Positions 33,772 to 42,372 of a stretch of 64,000 bases of DNA are shown in pieces. This stretch comes from JABDJL01 sp963664065. GTDB lineage: Bacteria; Pseudomonadota; Gammaproteobacteria; Xanthomonadales; SZUA-36. The stretch spans positions 682,001-746,000 of the forward strand of contig OY760942.1 of NCBI GenBank assembly GCA_963664065.1, given 5' to 3'. How positions within the stretch are numbered: the stretch's first letter is position 1; each line of letters starts with the position of its first letter. The position numbers and the translations under genes were made by a program. The notes beneath the pieces are model-generated. The model worked only from the letters and a program-made list of their open reading frames with translations, had not been told where the DNA came from and ran no database searches.

Positions 33772-35553
33772 ATGTTCAAACTGAATCGTGCTTTCTTTTG
33801 CAGCCTGGCGGCAGTGTTTGACCTGTTTATGATCAGCGCCTGTCAAAAGACAGAAACCGATGTACCCGCGTTTGCTACGGAGCAAGCTGCAGAAACCTGG
33901 GACGCTTTTGTCCAGCGCCAGATCGAAGAGCATATGCTGGCTCATCCGCAAATGGCAGTTGGTATGGGCCGGCACGAATTTGACGGCCAGTTACCGGACT
34001 GGAGTGGGGCAGGAATCGAAGCAGAAATTGCACGGCTGCACGCTGTAAAGAATGATGCGATGGCATTTTCAGAGGATCAACTCAGCGGCGAACAGCCATA
34101 TCAGCGCGAGTACATGGTGTCACGAATTGATATGGAACTGTTCTGGTCTGAAAAAGCCCGCTGGCCGTATCGCAACCCCCAACACTACCTGGGCTGGATG
34201 AGCGACTCTCTGGATCCGAGCACCTACATAGCGCTGGACTATGCCCCGGCCGAAGTTCGAATGCGCGCTTTTACAAAATATCTGTCTAATTTGCCTCTGG
34301 CAGCCCGGCACATCAGGGAAAACCTGGAAATGCCCATGCCAACGACCTGGTTGCAGTTGGGTATTGATTCCTTTGGTGGCTATGCCGACTACTTCCGCAA
34401 CGATGTGCCGGCCATCTGGGCAGGCGTCGAAGATGAAGAGCTGCAGGCAGAATTTGCCCGGGCCAATGAAGCTGCCGCGGATGCCATGGCCGGGCTTGCT
34501 GACTGGCTGGAATCGAATCGAGCAACAGCAACAGAAGATTTCTCGCTCGGAGCGGATTTGTTCAGTCAAATGTTATGGGATACGGAGCGAGTGAATATCT
34601 CGCTTGAAGATCTTGAGTCTATCGGTAAAGCGGACATGGCGCGCAATATCAAGGCGCTCGAAGAGGCCTGCGCCGAATTCGCAACGGGCGAGGATATCAG
34701 GGTTTGTTTCGATACCATGTCAAACCGCAAATCTTCAGACGGCCCGGTCATTTCAGCACGTGACCAATTGGCAGAAACCAGGCAGTTCGTAATTGAACAG
34801 GACCTGGTCAGCATTCCTGGCGATGAAGAGGCACTGGTGGCTGAGGCGCCACCCTATGCTCGCTCCAATTCTGCCTATATCAATATCCCGGGGCCATGGG
34901 AAAAAAACCAGCCTTCTGTATATTACATCTCACCTCCCAATCCTGAATGGCCAGAAGATGTACAGGCTGCCTACATTCCGGGTGAGTCTGACCTGATGTT
35001 TACCTCGGTGCATGAGGTCTGGCCGGGCCATTTTTTGAACTTCCTGCATGCCAAGCGCGCCGAGTTTTTTTATGGACGGGTATTTGTGGGCTATGCCTTT
35101 GCCGAGGGCTGGGCACATTACACGGAAGAAATGATGATTGAAGCCGGTCTGCGCGGAGCGGATCCCGAAACGCGAATTGGGCAATTGAGCAATGCCCTGC
35201 TGCGGAATGCACGTTTTCTTTCTACCATCGGCCTGCACACCCAGGGCTGGTCGGTTGAAGACTCAAAACGGTTTTTCATGAACGAAGGATTCCAGGCCGA
35301 AGGCACAGCAATTCAACAGGCTGCTCGTGGAACATACGACCCCGCCTACCTGAACTACAACATGGGTAAACTGATGATCCGCAAGTTGCGCGAAGACTGG
35401 ACCGGGACGCGAGGCGGCAGGGCTGCCTGGCGCGAGTTCCATGACACCTTCCTCTCTTATGGTGGACCGCCAATTCCATTGGTCAGGCAACACATGCTGG
35501 GAGAGGAAGAGCCGAGAGCAGTATTTCCAGATTTTGTGACGGGTGAGCAATAG
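33772..35553 (+). CDS. DUF885 family metallopeptidase, lipoprotein
   Basis: 593 residues from ATG 33772, with GGAG upstream; ATG 33742 is possible but loses signal-peptide shape. A signal with lipobox (FDLFMISAC) anchors it to a membrane. The catalytic part has HEVWPGHFLNFLH (the HExxPGH zinc motif of the family) and EGWAHYTEEMMIEAGL (second site). DUF885 proteins resemble M32-like carboxypeptidases; the substrate is unproven. A distant relative lies at 51814-53619. Confidence 0.88.
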   Translation: MFKLNRAFFCSLAAVFDLFMISACQKTETDVPAFATEQAAETWDAFVQRQIEEHMLAHPQMAVGMGRHEFDGQLPDWSGAGIEAEIARLHAVKNDAMAFSEDQLSGEQPYQREYMVSRIDMELFWSEKARWPYRNPQHYLGWMSDSLDPSTYIALDYAPAEVRMRAFTKYLSNLPLAARHIRENLEMPMPTTWLQLGIDSFGGYADYFRNDVPAIWAGVEDEELQAEFARANEAAADAMAGLADWLESNRATATEDFSLGADLFSQMLWDTERVNISLEDLESIGKADMARNIKALEEACAEFATGEDIRVCFDTMSNRKSSDGPVISARDQLAETRQFVIEQDLVSIPGDEEALVAEAPPYARSNSAYINIPGPWEKNQPSVYYISPPNPEWPEDVQAAYIPGESDLMFTSVHEVWPGHFLNFLHAKRAEFFYGRVFVGYAFAEGWAHYTEEMMIEAGLRGADPETRIGQLSNALLRNARFLSTIGLHTQGWSVEDSKRFFMNEGFQAEGTAIQQAARGTYDPAYLNYNMGKLMIRKLREDWTGTRGGRAAWREFHDTFLSYGGPPIPLVRQHMLGEEEPRAVFPDFVTGEQ

Positions 35554-35574
35554 CATTACTCAGCCGTGTAACGT

Positions 35575-35607
35575 ATTCAGTCCGGAGAGCACTCCGGACT
35601 GAATTTT
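35575..35607. terminator. Bidirectional rho-independent terminator
   Basis: Perfect 13-bp stem ATTCAGTCCGGAG/CTCCGGACTGAAT (35575-35587, 35592-35604), loop AGCA, followed by TTT. It ends the DUF885 gene and the convergent arsI-like gene. Confidence 0.9.
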
Positions 35608-36044
35608 CAAGCCTGGGCGCAACAGGAGTTTGAATCGTCGGGTCGTTGTTCCGCTGAAATCCGACTGGCACCTATTCCGTCGTATTCGCCGGTACGAACC
35701 CAGATTTCCCAGCGATATCCGTCCGGGTCCGTCAGCCAGAGCTTGTCTGCGAGCGCAAAGCAGCAGTTCGCTTTGTCTTCCACTTCGAAATCAACTCCAG
35801 CCGCTGTCAATCGTGAGTGCCATTCATCCAGGGTGCCGGCGTCCGGCAACTCGATGCCCAGGTGGCTGACACCCTCGCTCCCCGATTTACCTGCTTCCAC
35901 CAGGGCCAGGTGAATGGGAGGTTGATCCAGCCTGAAGTTGGCATAACCGGCTTTGGTCTTGCTGGCTGCCTGGCCAAACATCTGGCGGTAAAATCCCGTA
36001 CTTTTATCCAGCGAACTGACGTTTAATGAAATATGTACTCTCAT
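35607..36044 (-). CDS. ArsI/CadI-like VOC protein (possible C-As lyase)
   Basis: 145 residues from ATG 36044, with AGGAG seven bases upstream. One VOC unit pair: MRVHISLNVSSLDKSTGFYRQ, IHLALVEAG, and KANCCFALADKLWLTDPDG then WEIWV. The vicinal Cys pair plus DPDGxxWE is characteristic of ArsI, the Fe-dependent lyase that splits organoarsenicals, and of CadI. The preceding ArsR gene and duplicated operator support an arsenic or metalloid role. The C-terminus ends in CCAQA. No arsenite pump is in the window. Confidence 0.82.
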   Translation of the reverse strand: MRVHISLNVSSLDKSTGFYRQMFGQAASKTKAGYANFRLDQPPIHLALVEAGKSGSEGVSHLGIELPDAGTLDEWHSRLTAAGVDFEVEDKANCCFALADKLWLTDPDGYRWEIWVRTGEYDGIGASRISAEQRPDDSNSCCAQA

Positions 36045-36060
36045 TATCAACTCCTTTGTA

Positions 36061-36077
36061 TTTCATCGAAATACGAA
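36061..36077. promoter_or_regulatory. ArsR-type operator copy 2, before arsI
   Basis: TTTCATCGAAATACGAA, one mismatch from 36389-36405. It lies in the 51-base spacer between arsR and the arsI-like gene, giving an internal control point. Confidence 0.65.
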
Positions 36078-36095
36078 CAGTAAATGAAAAAAAAC

Positions 36096-36371
36096 TCACA
36101 AATCATTGAACAAGGTTTTGAGGTTTTCGAAAGCCTGTTTACGGACGCAGTAGCAACGCCTGGGTCCGTAAACCGTGCCGGTGATGATTCCTGCTTCCTT
36201 GAGTATCTTCAGGTGTTGTGAAGCTGTGGATGCGGCAACAGGCAATTGAGATGAAATATCCCCGCTAAAACAAGCACCATACTTGACCAGTTGTTGAACA
36301 ATCTGCACCCGCACCGGGTGTCCGAGTGCTTTCATATATCCGGCAAGTTTTGCTCTTTCTCTCTTGTTCAC
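36096..36371 (-). CDS. ArsR family transcriptional repressor
   Basis: 91 residues from ATG 36371. Winged helix: YMKALGHPVRVQIVQQLVKY, SSQLPVAASTASQHLKILKEAG, and wing GTVYGPRRCYC. Cys residues lie in YGACFSGD and RRCYCV; the usual CxC in the recognition helix is absent, so metalloid sensing, if any, uses these other Cys. Upstream of arsI-like gene on the same strand. Operator-like sites lie before both genes. Confidence 0.87.
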   Translation of the reverse strand: MNKRERAKLAGYMKALGHPVRVQIVQQLVKYGACFSGDISSQLPVAASTASQHLKILKEAGIITGTVYGPRRCYCVRKQAFENLKTLFNDL

Positions 36372-36388
36372 AAATTTAGTATAACGAA

Positions 36389-36405
36389 TTTCGTCGAAAT
36401 ACGAA
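36389..36405. promoter_or_regulatory. ArsR-type operator copy 1, before arsR
   Basis: TTTCGTCGAAATACGAA lies 18 bases upstream of the arsR start. It contains TTCGTCGAA-like symmetry and is nearly identical to the copy at 36061. Confidence 0.65.
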
Positions 36406-36440
36406 AGAGTGATAAAGAAATAAGCTGATTTAACGGTTAT

Positions 36441-37358
36441 TCAAACAAGGGTTTTGGACATCCAGGCGTTGCAGGCCGAATGCCCGGTGGCGCCCAGGGG
36501 TTTATCCAGGGATTCGAAGCCGTGTTTGCGGTACAAATGTCGGGCATGGGTCATATGCTCGAGGGTCTCCAGGTAACAGGTCTGGTACCCCAGCCTGCGG
36601 GCTTCATCCAGGCACAGGTTCAACAGGCGGTTACCCAAGCCGGTACCGCGAAGATCCTGCACAAGGTACATTTTCCGTAATTCGCAGGTTTCCCTGTCGC
36701 CTCCATGCAGCGGTCCAACACCGCCACAGCCCAGAATCCTGTTGCCCAGCGTAATGACAAGAAAAGCAGAGCTCTTGTCCGGATAAGCACCGTGCATATC
36801 ATCAACTTCGGGATCCTGTATCGAGTAACCGGCACCAACCGCGCCAAACTCAGTCATCACGTCGCGAATGATCCTGGCAACACGCGGGTTGTCAAATTTA
36901 CGAATGGGACGGATCTTGTAGGGGCTGCTCAATCGCGTATATCGCAGACCCCGGGAGTATCTGTTCAGGCTGTCTGCAAGAACCCGGCGTTCTGTCTCAG
37001 GCATGAAAGACAATGCCGACTCGACTTGCACCCGGCAATAACGATGAACACGTTCGGCACCATTCACGCCTTTCCTGCTCAGGCGTAATAACCTGCGTCT
37101 GCGGTCAGATTTGTCTCTTTTGGAACCCAGATAACCGTTTGCCAGCAGCCGGTTACACAGGCGGCTCATGGTCGACTTTTCAAGCACCAACCGCTCACCC
37201 AATTCAGATGCAGAGGCTTCACCCATGGCCTGCAGCTCGGTGACCAGGTGACACTCGGAAAAAGTGAAGCCCTCGATGCAATATTTCCCATCAAGTAGCT
37301 GAAGTTCACGCACCAGTTGCCGGGCAGCGTTTCGTACGGCTTGGGTTTCTGGGAACAT
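36441..37358 (-). CDS. MarR-GNAT fusion: regulator with acetyltransferase domain
   Basis: 305 residues from ATG 37358. Residues 1-140 are a MarR winged helix (FTFSECHLVTELQAMGEAS, LVLEKSTMSRLCNRLLANG, SDRRRRLLRLSRKG). Residues 148-305 are a GNAT domain (IRPIRKFDNPRVARIIRDV, CELRKMYLVQDLRGTGLGNR with the acetyl-CoA loop, TCYLETLEHM, ARHLYRKHGFE). This fusion is widespread. The substrate acetylated and genes controlled are unknown. The REP copy at 37423 lies upstream, next to the end of hisIE. Confidence 0.9.
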   Translation of the reverse strand: MFPETQAVRNAARQLVRELQLLDGKYCIEGFTFSECHLVTELQAMGEASASELGERLVLEKSTMSRLCNRLLANGYLGSKRDKSDRRRRLLRLSRKGVNGAERVHRYCRVQVESALSFMPETERRVLADSLNRYSRGLRYTRLSSPYKIRPIRKFDNPRVARIIRDVMTEFGAVGAGYSIQDPEVDDMHGAYPDKSSAFLVITLGNRILGCGGVGPLHGGDRETCELRKMYLVQDLRGTGLGNRLLNLCLDEARRLGYQTCYLETLEHMTHARHLYRKHGFESLDKPLGATGHSACNAWMSKTLV

Positions 37359-37422
37359 GGTTCAATAATATAAGCAAAAGGTTGCTTGATACAACTATAT
37401 ACATGAAATGACTTTGACACTT

Positions 37423-37453
37423 TTGTAGGAGCGAGCATCTGCTCGCTCCTTGT
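37423..37453. repeat. REP hairpin (TTGTAGGAGCGAGCA), single
   Basis: Palindrome GGAGCGAGCA/TGCTCGCTCC (37428-37437, 37440-37449) follows TTGTA. Same family as 32140-32218. It lies four bases after the end of hisIE and probably protects or ends the his transcript. Confidence 0.8.
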
Positions 37454-37456
37454 ATG

Positions 37457-38071
37457 TTACATCCTGTGCCTGGAGGAAAGCACCGACAGCAGGCTTTCCA
37501 GGCTCAGTCCACGGCTTCGAAGCAGTACCAAAAGATGATAGATCAGGTCGGCGCTTTCGTTGAGGGTCTCTTCGTCGTCACCGGAGCTGGCAGCCAGCGC
37601 CGTTTCGACGCCCTCTTCACCAACTTTCTGGGCGATTCGCCTGGTACCTGCTTCCAACAATTCTGTGGTGTAACTTCCGGGTGGGCGCTCCCTGTCACGT
37701 TGTGAAATCACCTTTTCAAGTTCTGCCAGGAATTGCAGAGAAGGCTTTAGCCCTCCTTCGCAATCAAAGCAGGTTGGCGTGTTTAGGTGGCATACCGGTC
37801 CTGAAGGTGTGGCCATAACCAGCATGCAATCGTTGTCACAATCGGCGATCACTTGCTGAAGCTTGAGCGAATTACCGGAGGTTTCACCCTTGGTCCAAAG
37901 CTGTTTTCGGCTGCGGCTCCAGAAAGTCACGCTGCCGCTTTTTATCGTGGCTTCAAGGGCATCCCGGTTCATAAATCCCTGCATCAGTACGCGACCGTCA
38001 AAAGCATCCTGCACGATCGCAGGTAACAGGAAATTCATTTTTTCCCAGGCCAGGGTATCGATATCTAACAT
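37457..38071 (-). CDS. hisI: Phosphoribosyl-AMP cyclohydrolase / phosphoribosyl-ATP pyrophosphatase
   Basis: 204 residues from ATG 38071, overlapping hisF by seven bases. The N-terminal HisI part has GRVLMQGFMNRDALEATI, WSRSRKQLWTKGETSGN, and zinc ligands in DCDNDC and CHLNTPTCFDCEGG. The C-terminal HisE part has GSYTTELLEAGTRRIAQKVGEEG and LIYHLLVLLRSRG. Bifunctional HisIE catalyses steps 2 and 3 of histidine biosynthesis in the cytoplasm. Last gene of the operon. Length is normal. Confidence 0.97.
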   Translation of the reverse strand: MLDIDTLAWEKMNFLLPAIVQDAFDGRVLMQGFMNRDALEATIKSGSVTFWSRSRKQLWTKGETSGNSLKLQQVIADCDNDCMLVMATPSGPVCHLNTPTCFDCEGGLKPSLQFLAELEKVISQRDRERPPGSYTTELLEAGTRRIAQKVGEEGVETALAASSGDDEETLNESADLIYHLLVLLRSRGLSLESLLSVLSSRHRM

Positions 38072-38850
38072 GGTCTGACTCCAATGCCGGCTTCCGCCAG
38101 CGATTTTTTCAATTCGGGAATGGGCAGACTGGCATTGTGGAACACAGTGGCTGCCAACGCACCATCGACGTTGGCCTGTTCAAATACATCAATAAAGTGT
38201 TGTGCGCTTCCCGCACCTCCGGAGGCAATAAGCGGAACATTGGCTTGTTGCCGGGCAACTTTTAGCTGTTCAATGTCAAAGCCAATCCTGGTTCCATCGC
38301 TGCCCATGCAGTTCAAAACGATTTCCCCGGCTCCCCTTTCAGTAGCCTCTTCGATCCAATCCAGGGTGCGCCTGCCGGTTGCCTGCATCCGGTCCGGATT
38401 CCCGGTCATCTGGCGGGTCATCCACTCACCGTTTTGCCGGATCGAATCGATACCCACGACCACGCATTGGCTGCCAAAGTTTTCAACCATGCGGTCAATC
38501 AATTCTGGGTCACAAACTGCAGGTGTGTTGATGGATATTTTGTCGGCACCGGCGCGCAGAACAGATCGAGCGTCTTCCACCGACCGGATGCCTCCTGCCA
38601 CACAGAACGGAATGTCGATAACGTGCGCTACGCTTGATACCCATGCTGTATCAACTGAGCGGCCTTCAGGACTGGCAGTAATGTCATAAAACACCAACTC
38701 ATCAGCTCCTTCGGTCGAATAGCGAACCGCCAGTTTGATAATGCCCCCCATCACCCGGTGATCACGGAACTGGATACCTTTGACCACTTCCCCATCCCGC
38801 ACATCAAGACAAGGGATAATACGTTTCGCCAGCCCGGTGTTTACACTCAC
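38065..38850 (-). CDS. hisF: Imidazole glycerol phosphate synthase, cyclase subunit
   Basis: 261 residues from GTG 38850, overlapping the hisA stop by four bases. Half-barrel repeats of HisF: RIIPCLDVRDGEVVKGIQF (catalytic Asp), SVAHVIDIPFCVAGGIRS, and ADKISINTPAV, with the second Asp in IEEATERGAGEIVLNCMGSDGT. With HisH it closes the imidazole ring and releases AICAR. A complete, normal enzyme. Confidence 0.97.
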   Translation of the reverse strand: MSVNTGLAKRIIPCLDVRDGEVVKGIQFRDHRVMGGIIKLAVRYSTEGADELVFYDITASPEGRSVDTAWVSSVAHVIDIPFCVAGGIRSVEDARSVLRAGADKISINTPAVCDPELIDRMVENFGSQCVVVGIDSIRQNGEWMTRQMTGNPDRMQATGRRTLDWIEEATERGAGEIVLNCMGSDGTRIGFDIEQLKVARQQANVPLIASGGAGSAQHFIDVFEQANVDGALAATVFHNASLPIPELKKSLAEAGIGVRPC

Positions 38851-39581
38851 GACAGTACCTCCAGTGCGTCGCTCACGCTGAACAGGCCTTCAAGCAGAGC
38901 CTTGCCTGTAATTGCGGCGCTGGCTCCTGTCTTTTCCAGGGCCAGCAAGTCTTCGAGACTGGCAACTCCGCCCGAAGCCTGTAGCTGTAACTGTGGATAA
39001 CGCTGAACAATCTCAATGTAGAGCGCGGCATTCGGACCGCTTAAGGCACCATCGCGGCTGATATCGGTGCACAAAAGATGAAGCAGACCAGCGTCGGTGA
39101 ATTCATCGAGAAAACTCCACAGGGAGCGGTCTGAGCCTTCGGTCCAGCCGTATATGCGCGGATAAGGGATGCCATCATCACCGCGCTGAATATCCAGTGC
39201 GGCAACCAGTTTTTCTGCCCCGAATTCCTGTAACCAGTCCTTGAAGCAAGCCGGCTCAGTCACACAAAGACTGCCAATCACAACACGCTCAGATCCGTTT
39301 ACCAGGCGCTCGGTGATATCGCCCTTGCAGCGTACGCCACCGCCGGTCTGTACCCTCTGGGGTGCTTTTCGAAGCAAGCGGAACAGATCGCTGCTGTCGG
39401 CGCCTTCACCGTCCCTTGACGCTGCCAGGTCGACCAAGTGTAACCACTGCGCACCGGCGGCGTGATAGTTTTGCACCAGGTCCAATGCGGAAGCCCCGTA
39501 GTTCTTGCATTGGTTGAAATCGCCGTGTAGCAGTCTTACACACTGACCGTTCAGAAGGTCGATGGCAGGGATCAGTTGCAT
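38847..39581 (-). CDS. hisA: ProFAR isomerase
   Basis: 244 residues from ATG 39581. TIM barrel with LIPAIDLLNGQCVRLLHGDF (catalytic Asp), QTGGGVRCKGDITERLVNGS, RVVIGSLCV and LLCTDISRDGALSGPN. It isomerises 5'-ProFAR to PRFAR, step 4 of the pathway. It overlaps hisH by ten bases and is coupled to hisF. Its near-repeat structure resembles HisF as expected. Confidence 0.97.
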   Translation of the reverse strand: MQLIPAIDLLNGQCVRLLHGDFNQCKNYGASALDLVQNYHAAGAQWLHLVDLAASRDGEGADSSDLFRLLRKAPQRVQTGGGVRCKGDITERLVNGSERVVIGSLCVTEPACFKDWLQEFGAEKLVAALDIQRGDDGIPYPRIYGWTEGSDRSLWSFLDEFTDAGLLHLLCTDISRDGALSGPNAALYIEIVQRYPQLQLQASGGVASLEDLLALEKTGASAAITGKALLEGLFSVSDALEVLS

Positions 39582-40171
39582 GGCAGTTCCAGGAAGTTCT
39601 GCAATAACCTGGCTCCATGAGTGGCTGATCTTTCAGGATGGAATTGCGCCCCGAGAAAATTTCCGTGACGGACAATCGCGCTGAAGGGCTTGCCATGTGT
39701 ACAGGAGGCAACGGTGTACTTCCCTAAAGGTGCTGCGTAGCTGTGCACAAAATAGAACCAGGGTCCGGTCGGGAGCCCGTTAAGCAGGGGATCCCCCATT
39801 TCTTCTTCAGTGGAGTTCCAGCCCATGTGGGGAACGCGCAAGCCCTCTCGTGAAGGCAGCAGTTCAAGCCTTCCCGGAATGATTCCCAGGCAGGGTGTAT
39901 CGCCCTCGGCCGAGGATTCAAAAAGCAATTGCATGCCAAGACAGATGCCCAGCACCGGCTGGGCCAGGTTGCGAATGCAGGCCACGAGGTTTTTGGATTC
40001 CAGGTGGGCCATTGCAGCACGCGCCGCACCGACGCCAGGCAGGATAACGCGGTTGGCGCTGGCAATCTCTATTGGATCAGAAGTAAATACCGGCTCGACG
40101 CCGAGTCGCCGGCAGGCAAAGCTTACCGATGAAATATTAGCGCCTCCGCTGTCAATAATGGCAAGTTTCAT
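39572..40171 (-). CDS. hisH: Imidazole glycerol phosphate synthase, glutaminase subunit
   Basis: 199 residues from ATG 40171. Class I glutamine amidotransferase: VILPGVGAARAAM, nucleophile Cys in LGICLGMQLLFESS, and the His-Glu pair in GAQFHPERSATHG. It supplies ammonia to HisF. Complete; follows hisB after 24 bases, the largest gap in the operon after the regulator. Confidence 0.97.
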   Translation of the reverse strand: MKLAIIDSGGANISSVSFACRRLGVEPVFTSDPIEIASANRVILPGVGAARAAMAHLESKNLVACIRNLAQPVLGICLGMQLLFESSAEGDTPCLGIIPGRLELLPSREGLRVPHMGWNSTEEEMGDPLLNGLPTGPWFYFVHSYAAPLGKYTVASCTHGKPFSAIVRHGNFLGAQFHPERSATHGARLLQNFLELPCN

Positions 40172-40195
40172 CAGGGCCTGTTAACACTTGCCAGC

Positions 40196-41269
40196 CTACA
40201 ACAGGCCTTTCGTGCTCGGTAGCTCGCTGCCATGTTTTGCCAGGGCCGGTTTTAGTGCGCGGCCTATGCCCTTGAACAGGGCTTCTACCATGTGGTGCGT
40301 GTTTTCGCCATGGACTTTGAGGTGTAGCGCAGCACCCAGCGACTGGCTTAGCGAGGCAAAAAAGTGGCGTACCATCTCGGTAGACATTCCGCCGACAGAA
40401 TCACGGGGAAAATCTGCCTCGAATACCAGGGCCGGCCTTCCGGACAGGTCGACGGTGACCTCGGCCAGTGATTCATCCATCGGCAGCAGAAACCCGTAGC
40501 GCCCGATGCCGCGGCGATCTCCCAAAGCCTTGTTTAAAGCCTCGCCCAATGCCAGGGAGCAGTCTTCAACCGTGTGGTGTTCATCAATTTCCAGGTCACC
40601 ATCGCACTGCAGAATCAGTTGAAAAGCGCCATGAGTTGAGACCTGGTCCAGCATGTGGTCAAAGAAGCCAATTCCAGTGCTGATCCTGTTGCCGCCGCTT
40701 GTGTCCAGATTCACTGTCACACTGATTTTTGTTTCATTGGTATTTCTTATGGCCGACCCGCGGCGGGGGCGGTCTACCAGTTGATGCGCAATCTGATCCC
40801 AGGCCAGGCCTTCGGGGCCGCAACGGATACCGCCGATTCCCATGTTCTTTGCCATTTCAAGGTCGGTATCACGGTCACCGATCACCCAGCTGTCATTGAG
40901 ATCCAAATTACCGGACTTGAGATAATCGAGCACCATGCCAATACCCGGTTTACGGTCAGGTGAGTTGTCTTCCTCAAAGTGGGCATCAATATGCTGTGCA
41001 GTGAACTCAATCCCCTGCGAGGCAAACAGCGAAATCATCTTGTTGTGTGGCAGTTCGAACTGGTCCTCGGGATAAGCCTCGGTGCCGAGCCCGTCCTGGT
41101 TGCTGATGATCACGAATTCATAACCCGAATCTTTCAGGCGAAGCAATGCCGGGATTACCCCATCCAGCAATTCGAGCTTATCCAGCGAATCGATTTGCTG
41201 GTCCTCTGGTTCGACTATCAGGGTTCCATCCCGATCGATGAAAAGGATGCGACGATTCCGGTCACTCAT
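40196..41269 (-). CDS. hisB: Bifunctional histidinol phosphatase / imidazoleglycerol-phosphate dehydratase
   Basis: 357 residues from ATG 41269. The N-terminal HAD phosphatase has FIDRDGTLIVEPED, ISNQDGLGTEAY and VIGDRDTDLEMAKNM. The C-terminal dehydratase has TGIGFFDHMLDQVSTHG, DEHHTVEDCSLALGEAL and the His/Glu metal sites. In E. coli HisB a Cys-rich loop (about CPHxxxDxCxCRKP) binds zinc; here the equivalent reads IDAHFEEDNSPDRKPG, with no Cys, so this zinc site is missing, a variant I recall in some relatives. Steps 6 and 8 of the pathway. Confidence 0.96.
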   Translation of the reverse strand: MSDRNRRILFIDRDGTLIVEPEDQQIDSLDKLELLDGVIPALLRLKDSGYEFVIISNQDGLGTEAYPEDQFELPHNKMISLFASQGIEFTAQHIDAHFEEDNSPDRKPGIGMVLDYLKSGNLDLNDSWVIGDRDTDLEMAKNMGIGGIRCGPEGLAWDQIAHQLVDRPRRGSAIRNTNETKISVTVNLDTSGGNRISTGIGFFDHMLDQVSTHGAFQLILQCDGDLEIDEHHTVEDCSLALGEALNKALGDRRGIGRYGFLLPMDESLAEVTVDLSGRPALVFEADFPRDSVGGMSTEMVRHFFASLSQSLGAALHLKVHGENTHHMVEALFKGIGRALKPALAKHGSELPSTKGLL

Positions 41270-42372
41270 TTCCGGTCTCCATATTTGCCATCTCCGTACC
41301 CTGTGAGTGTGGTTTGCAAGGCTGCCATGTCGTCCTTGCTTCCAATAGTGATGCGCACACAGCGCTCAAGCATGGGCTGGCTGTTGAAGTCCCTGATCCG
41401 GAGGCCCTGGTCAGCACAGAACCCGGCCAGTGATCCGGCATCATCGACCCGCAACAACACAAAATTGGCTTCACCCGGCCAGATTTGTTCTATCCAGTCG
41501 TATGTTGCTAAATTAGCCAGGAGCGTATTTTTGGCGCTTGCAATGTCTTTCAGCATTTCAGACTGGCTTGCTTTTACATCGGACGACGTAATGGTCAATG
41601 CGGCGTCAATGGAAGGCGCTGAGAGCGGATAGGGTGCCATGACCCGTTGTAGCAGGCCGATGATTTCCGGACTTGCGAGCACAGCACCACAGCGTAAACC
41701 CGCTGCTCCCCAGGCCTTTGACAGGGTGCGCAATACCACCAGATTGGGCCATTGCGCGAGCAGATCTGATGCCGAGTCAGCAGAACAAAACTCGATATAG
41801 GCTTCATCGAGCACCAGCAAAGAATGATTTCCGCATGACTGTAATACTTTTTCCAAATCTGGCCGGTCGATCAGGTCTCCCGTCGGGTTATTGGGTGACG
41901 TGAGGAACACCAGTCGTGCTGCCCGGTTTTCGGCGATTGTCCTGCAAAGTTCCTCAATGTCTGGTCGCAGCTTATTTTCAATGTCACGCGCTACCTCGAT
42001 AATTTCTGCGCCCTGAATGTTGGCCGCGATCCGATACATACCAAAACACGGTGGACACTCGATGATGGCGTCCTTGCCCGGACGGCAAAACACCCGCAGC
42101 AACAGGTCAATACCCTCATCGCTGCCGCGTGTGACCAGCACCTGGCCGCTCCTTACCTGGTATAAAGCCGCCATCCGGTCAGTCAGGGCCCGTGGCTGGG
42201 GAACCGGGTAGCGGTTCAAGGCCAGCGCTACCCATTCGGGGCGTTGCAAAAGAGTGCGGGGTGCCTCGTTGGCATTCAGCAATATACCGTCGGCAGCGGC
42301 CGTGCCGCGTGCTGACTGGTAAGGGTTCATGGCAAGAATTTCCGGCCTCACCAGCGATTCAATCATGCTCAT
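41266..42372 (-). CDS. hisC: Histidinol-phosphate aminotransferase
   Basis: 368 residues from ATG 42372, overlapping hisD and hisB by four bases each. Fold-type I PLP enzyme: ILLNANEAPRTLLQRPEWV, VFLTSPNNPTGDLI, LLVLDEAYIEF, and the PLP Lys in VVLRTLSKAWGAAGLRCG. It transfers the amino group from glutamate to imidazole-acetol phosphate, step 7. Normal length. Confidence 0.97.
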   Translation of the reverse strand: MSMIESLVRPEILAMNPYQSARGTAAADGILLNANEAPRTLLQRPEWVALALNRYPVPQPRALTDRMAALYQVRSGQVLVTRGSDEGIDLLLRVFCRPGKDAIIECPPCFGMYRIAANIQGAEIIEVARDIENKLRPDIEELCRTIAENRAARLVFLTSPNNPTGDLIDRPDLEKVLQSCGNHSLLVLDEAYIEFCSADSASDLLAQWPNLVVLRTLSKAWGAAGLRCGAVLASPEIIGLLQRVMAPYPLSAPSIDAALTITSSDVKASQSEMLKDIASAKNTLLANLATYDWIEQIWPGEANFVLLRVDDAGSLAGFCADQGLRIRDFNSQPMLERCVRITIGSKDDMAALQTTLTGYGDGKYGDRK

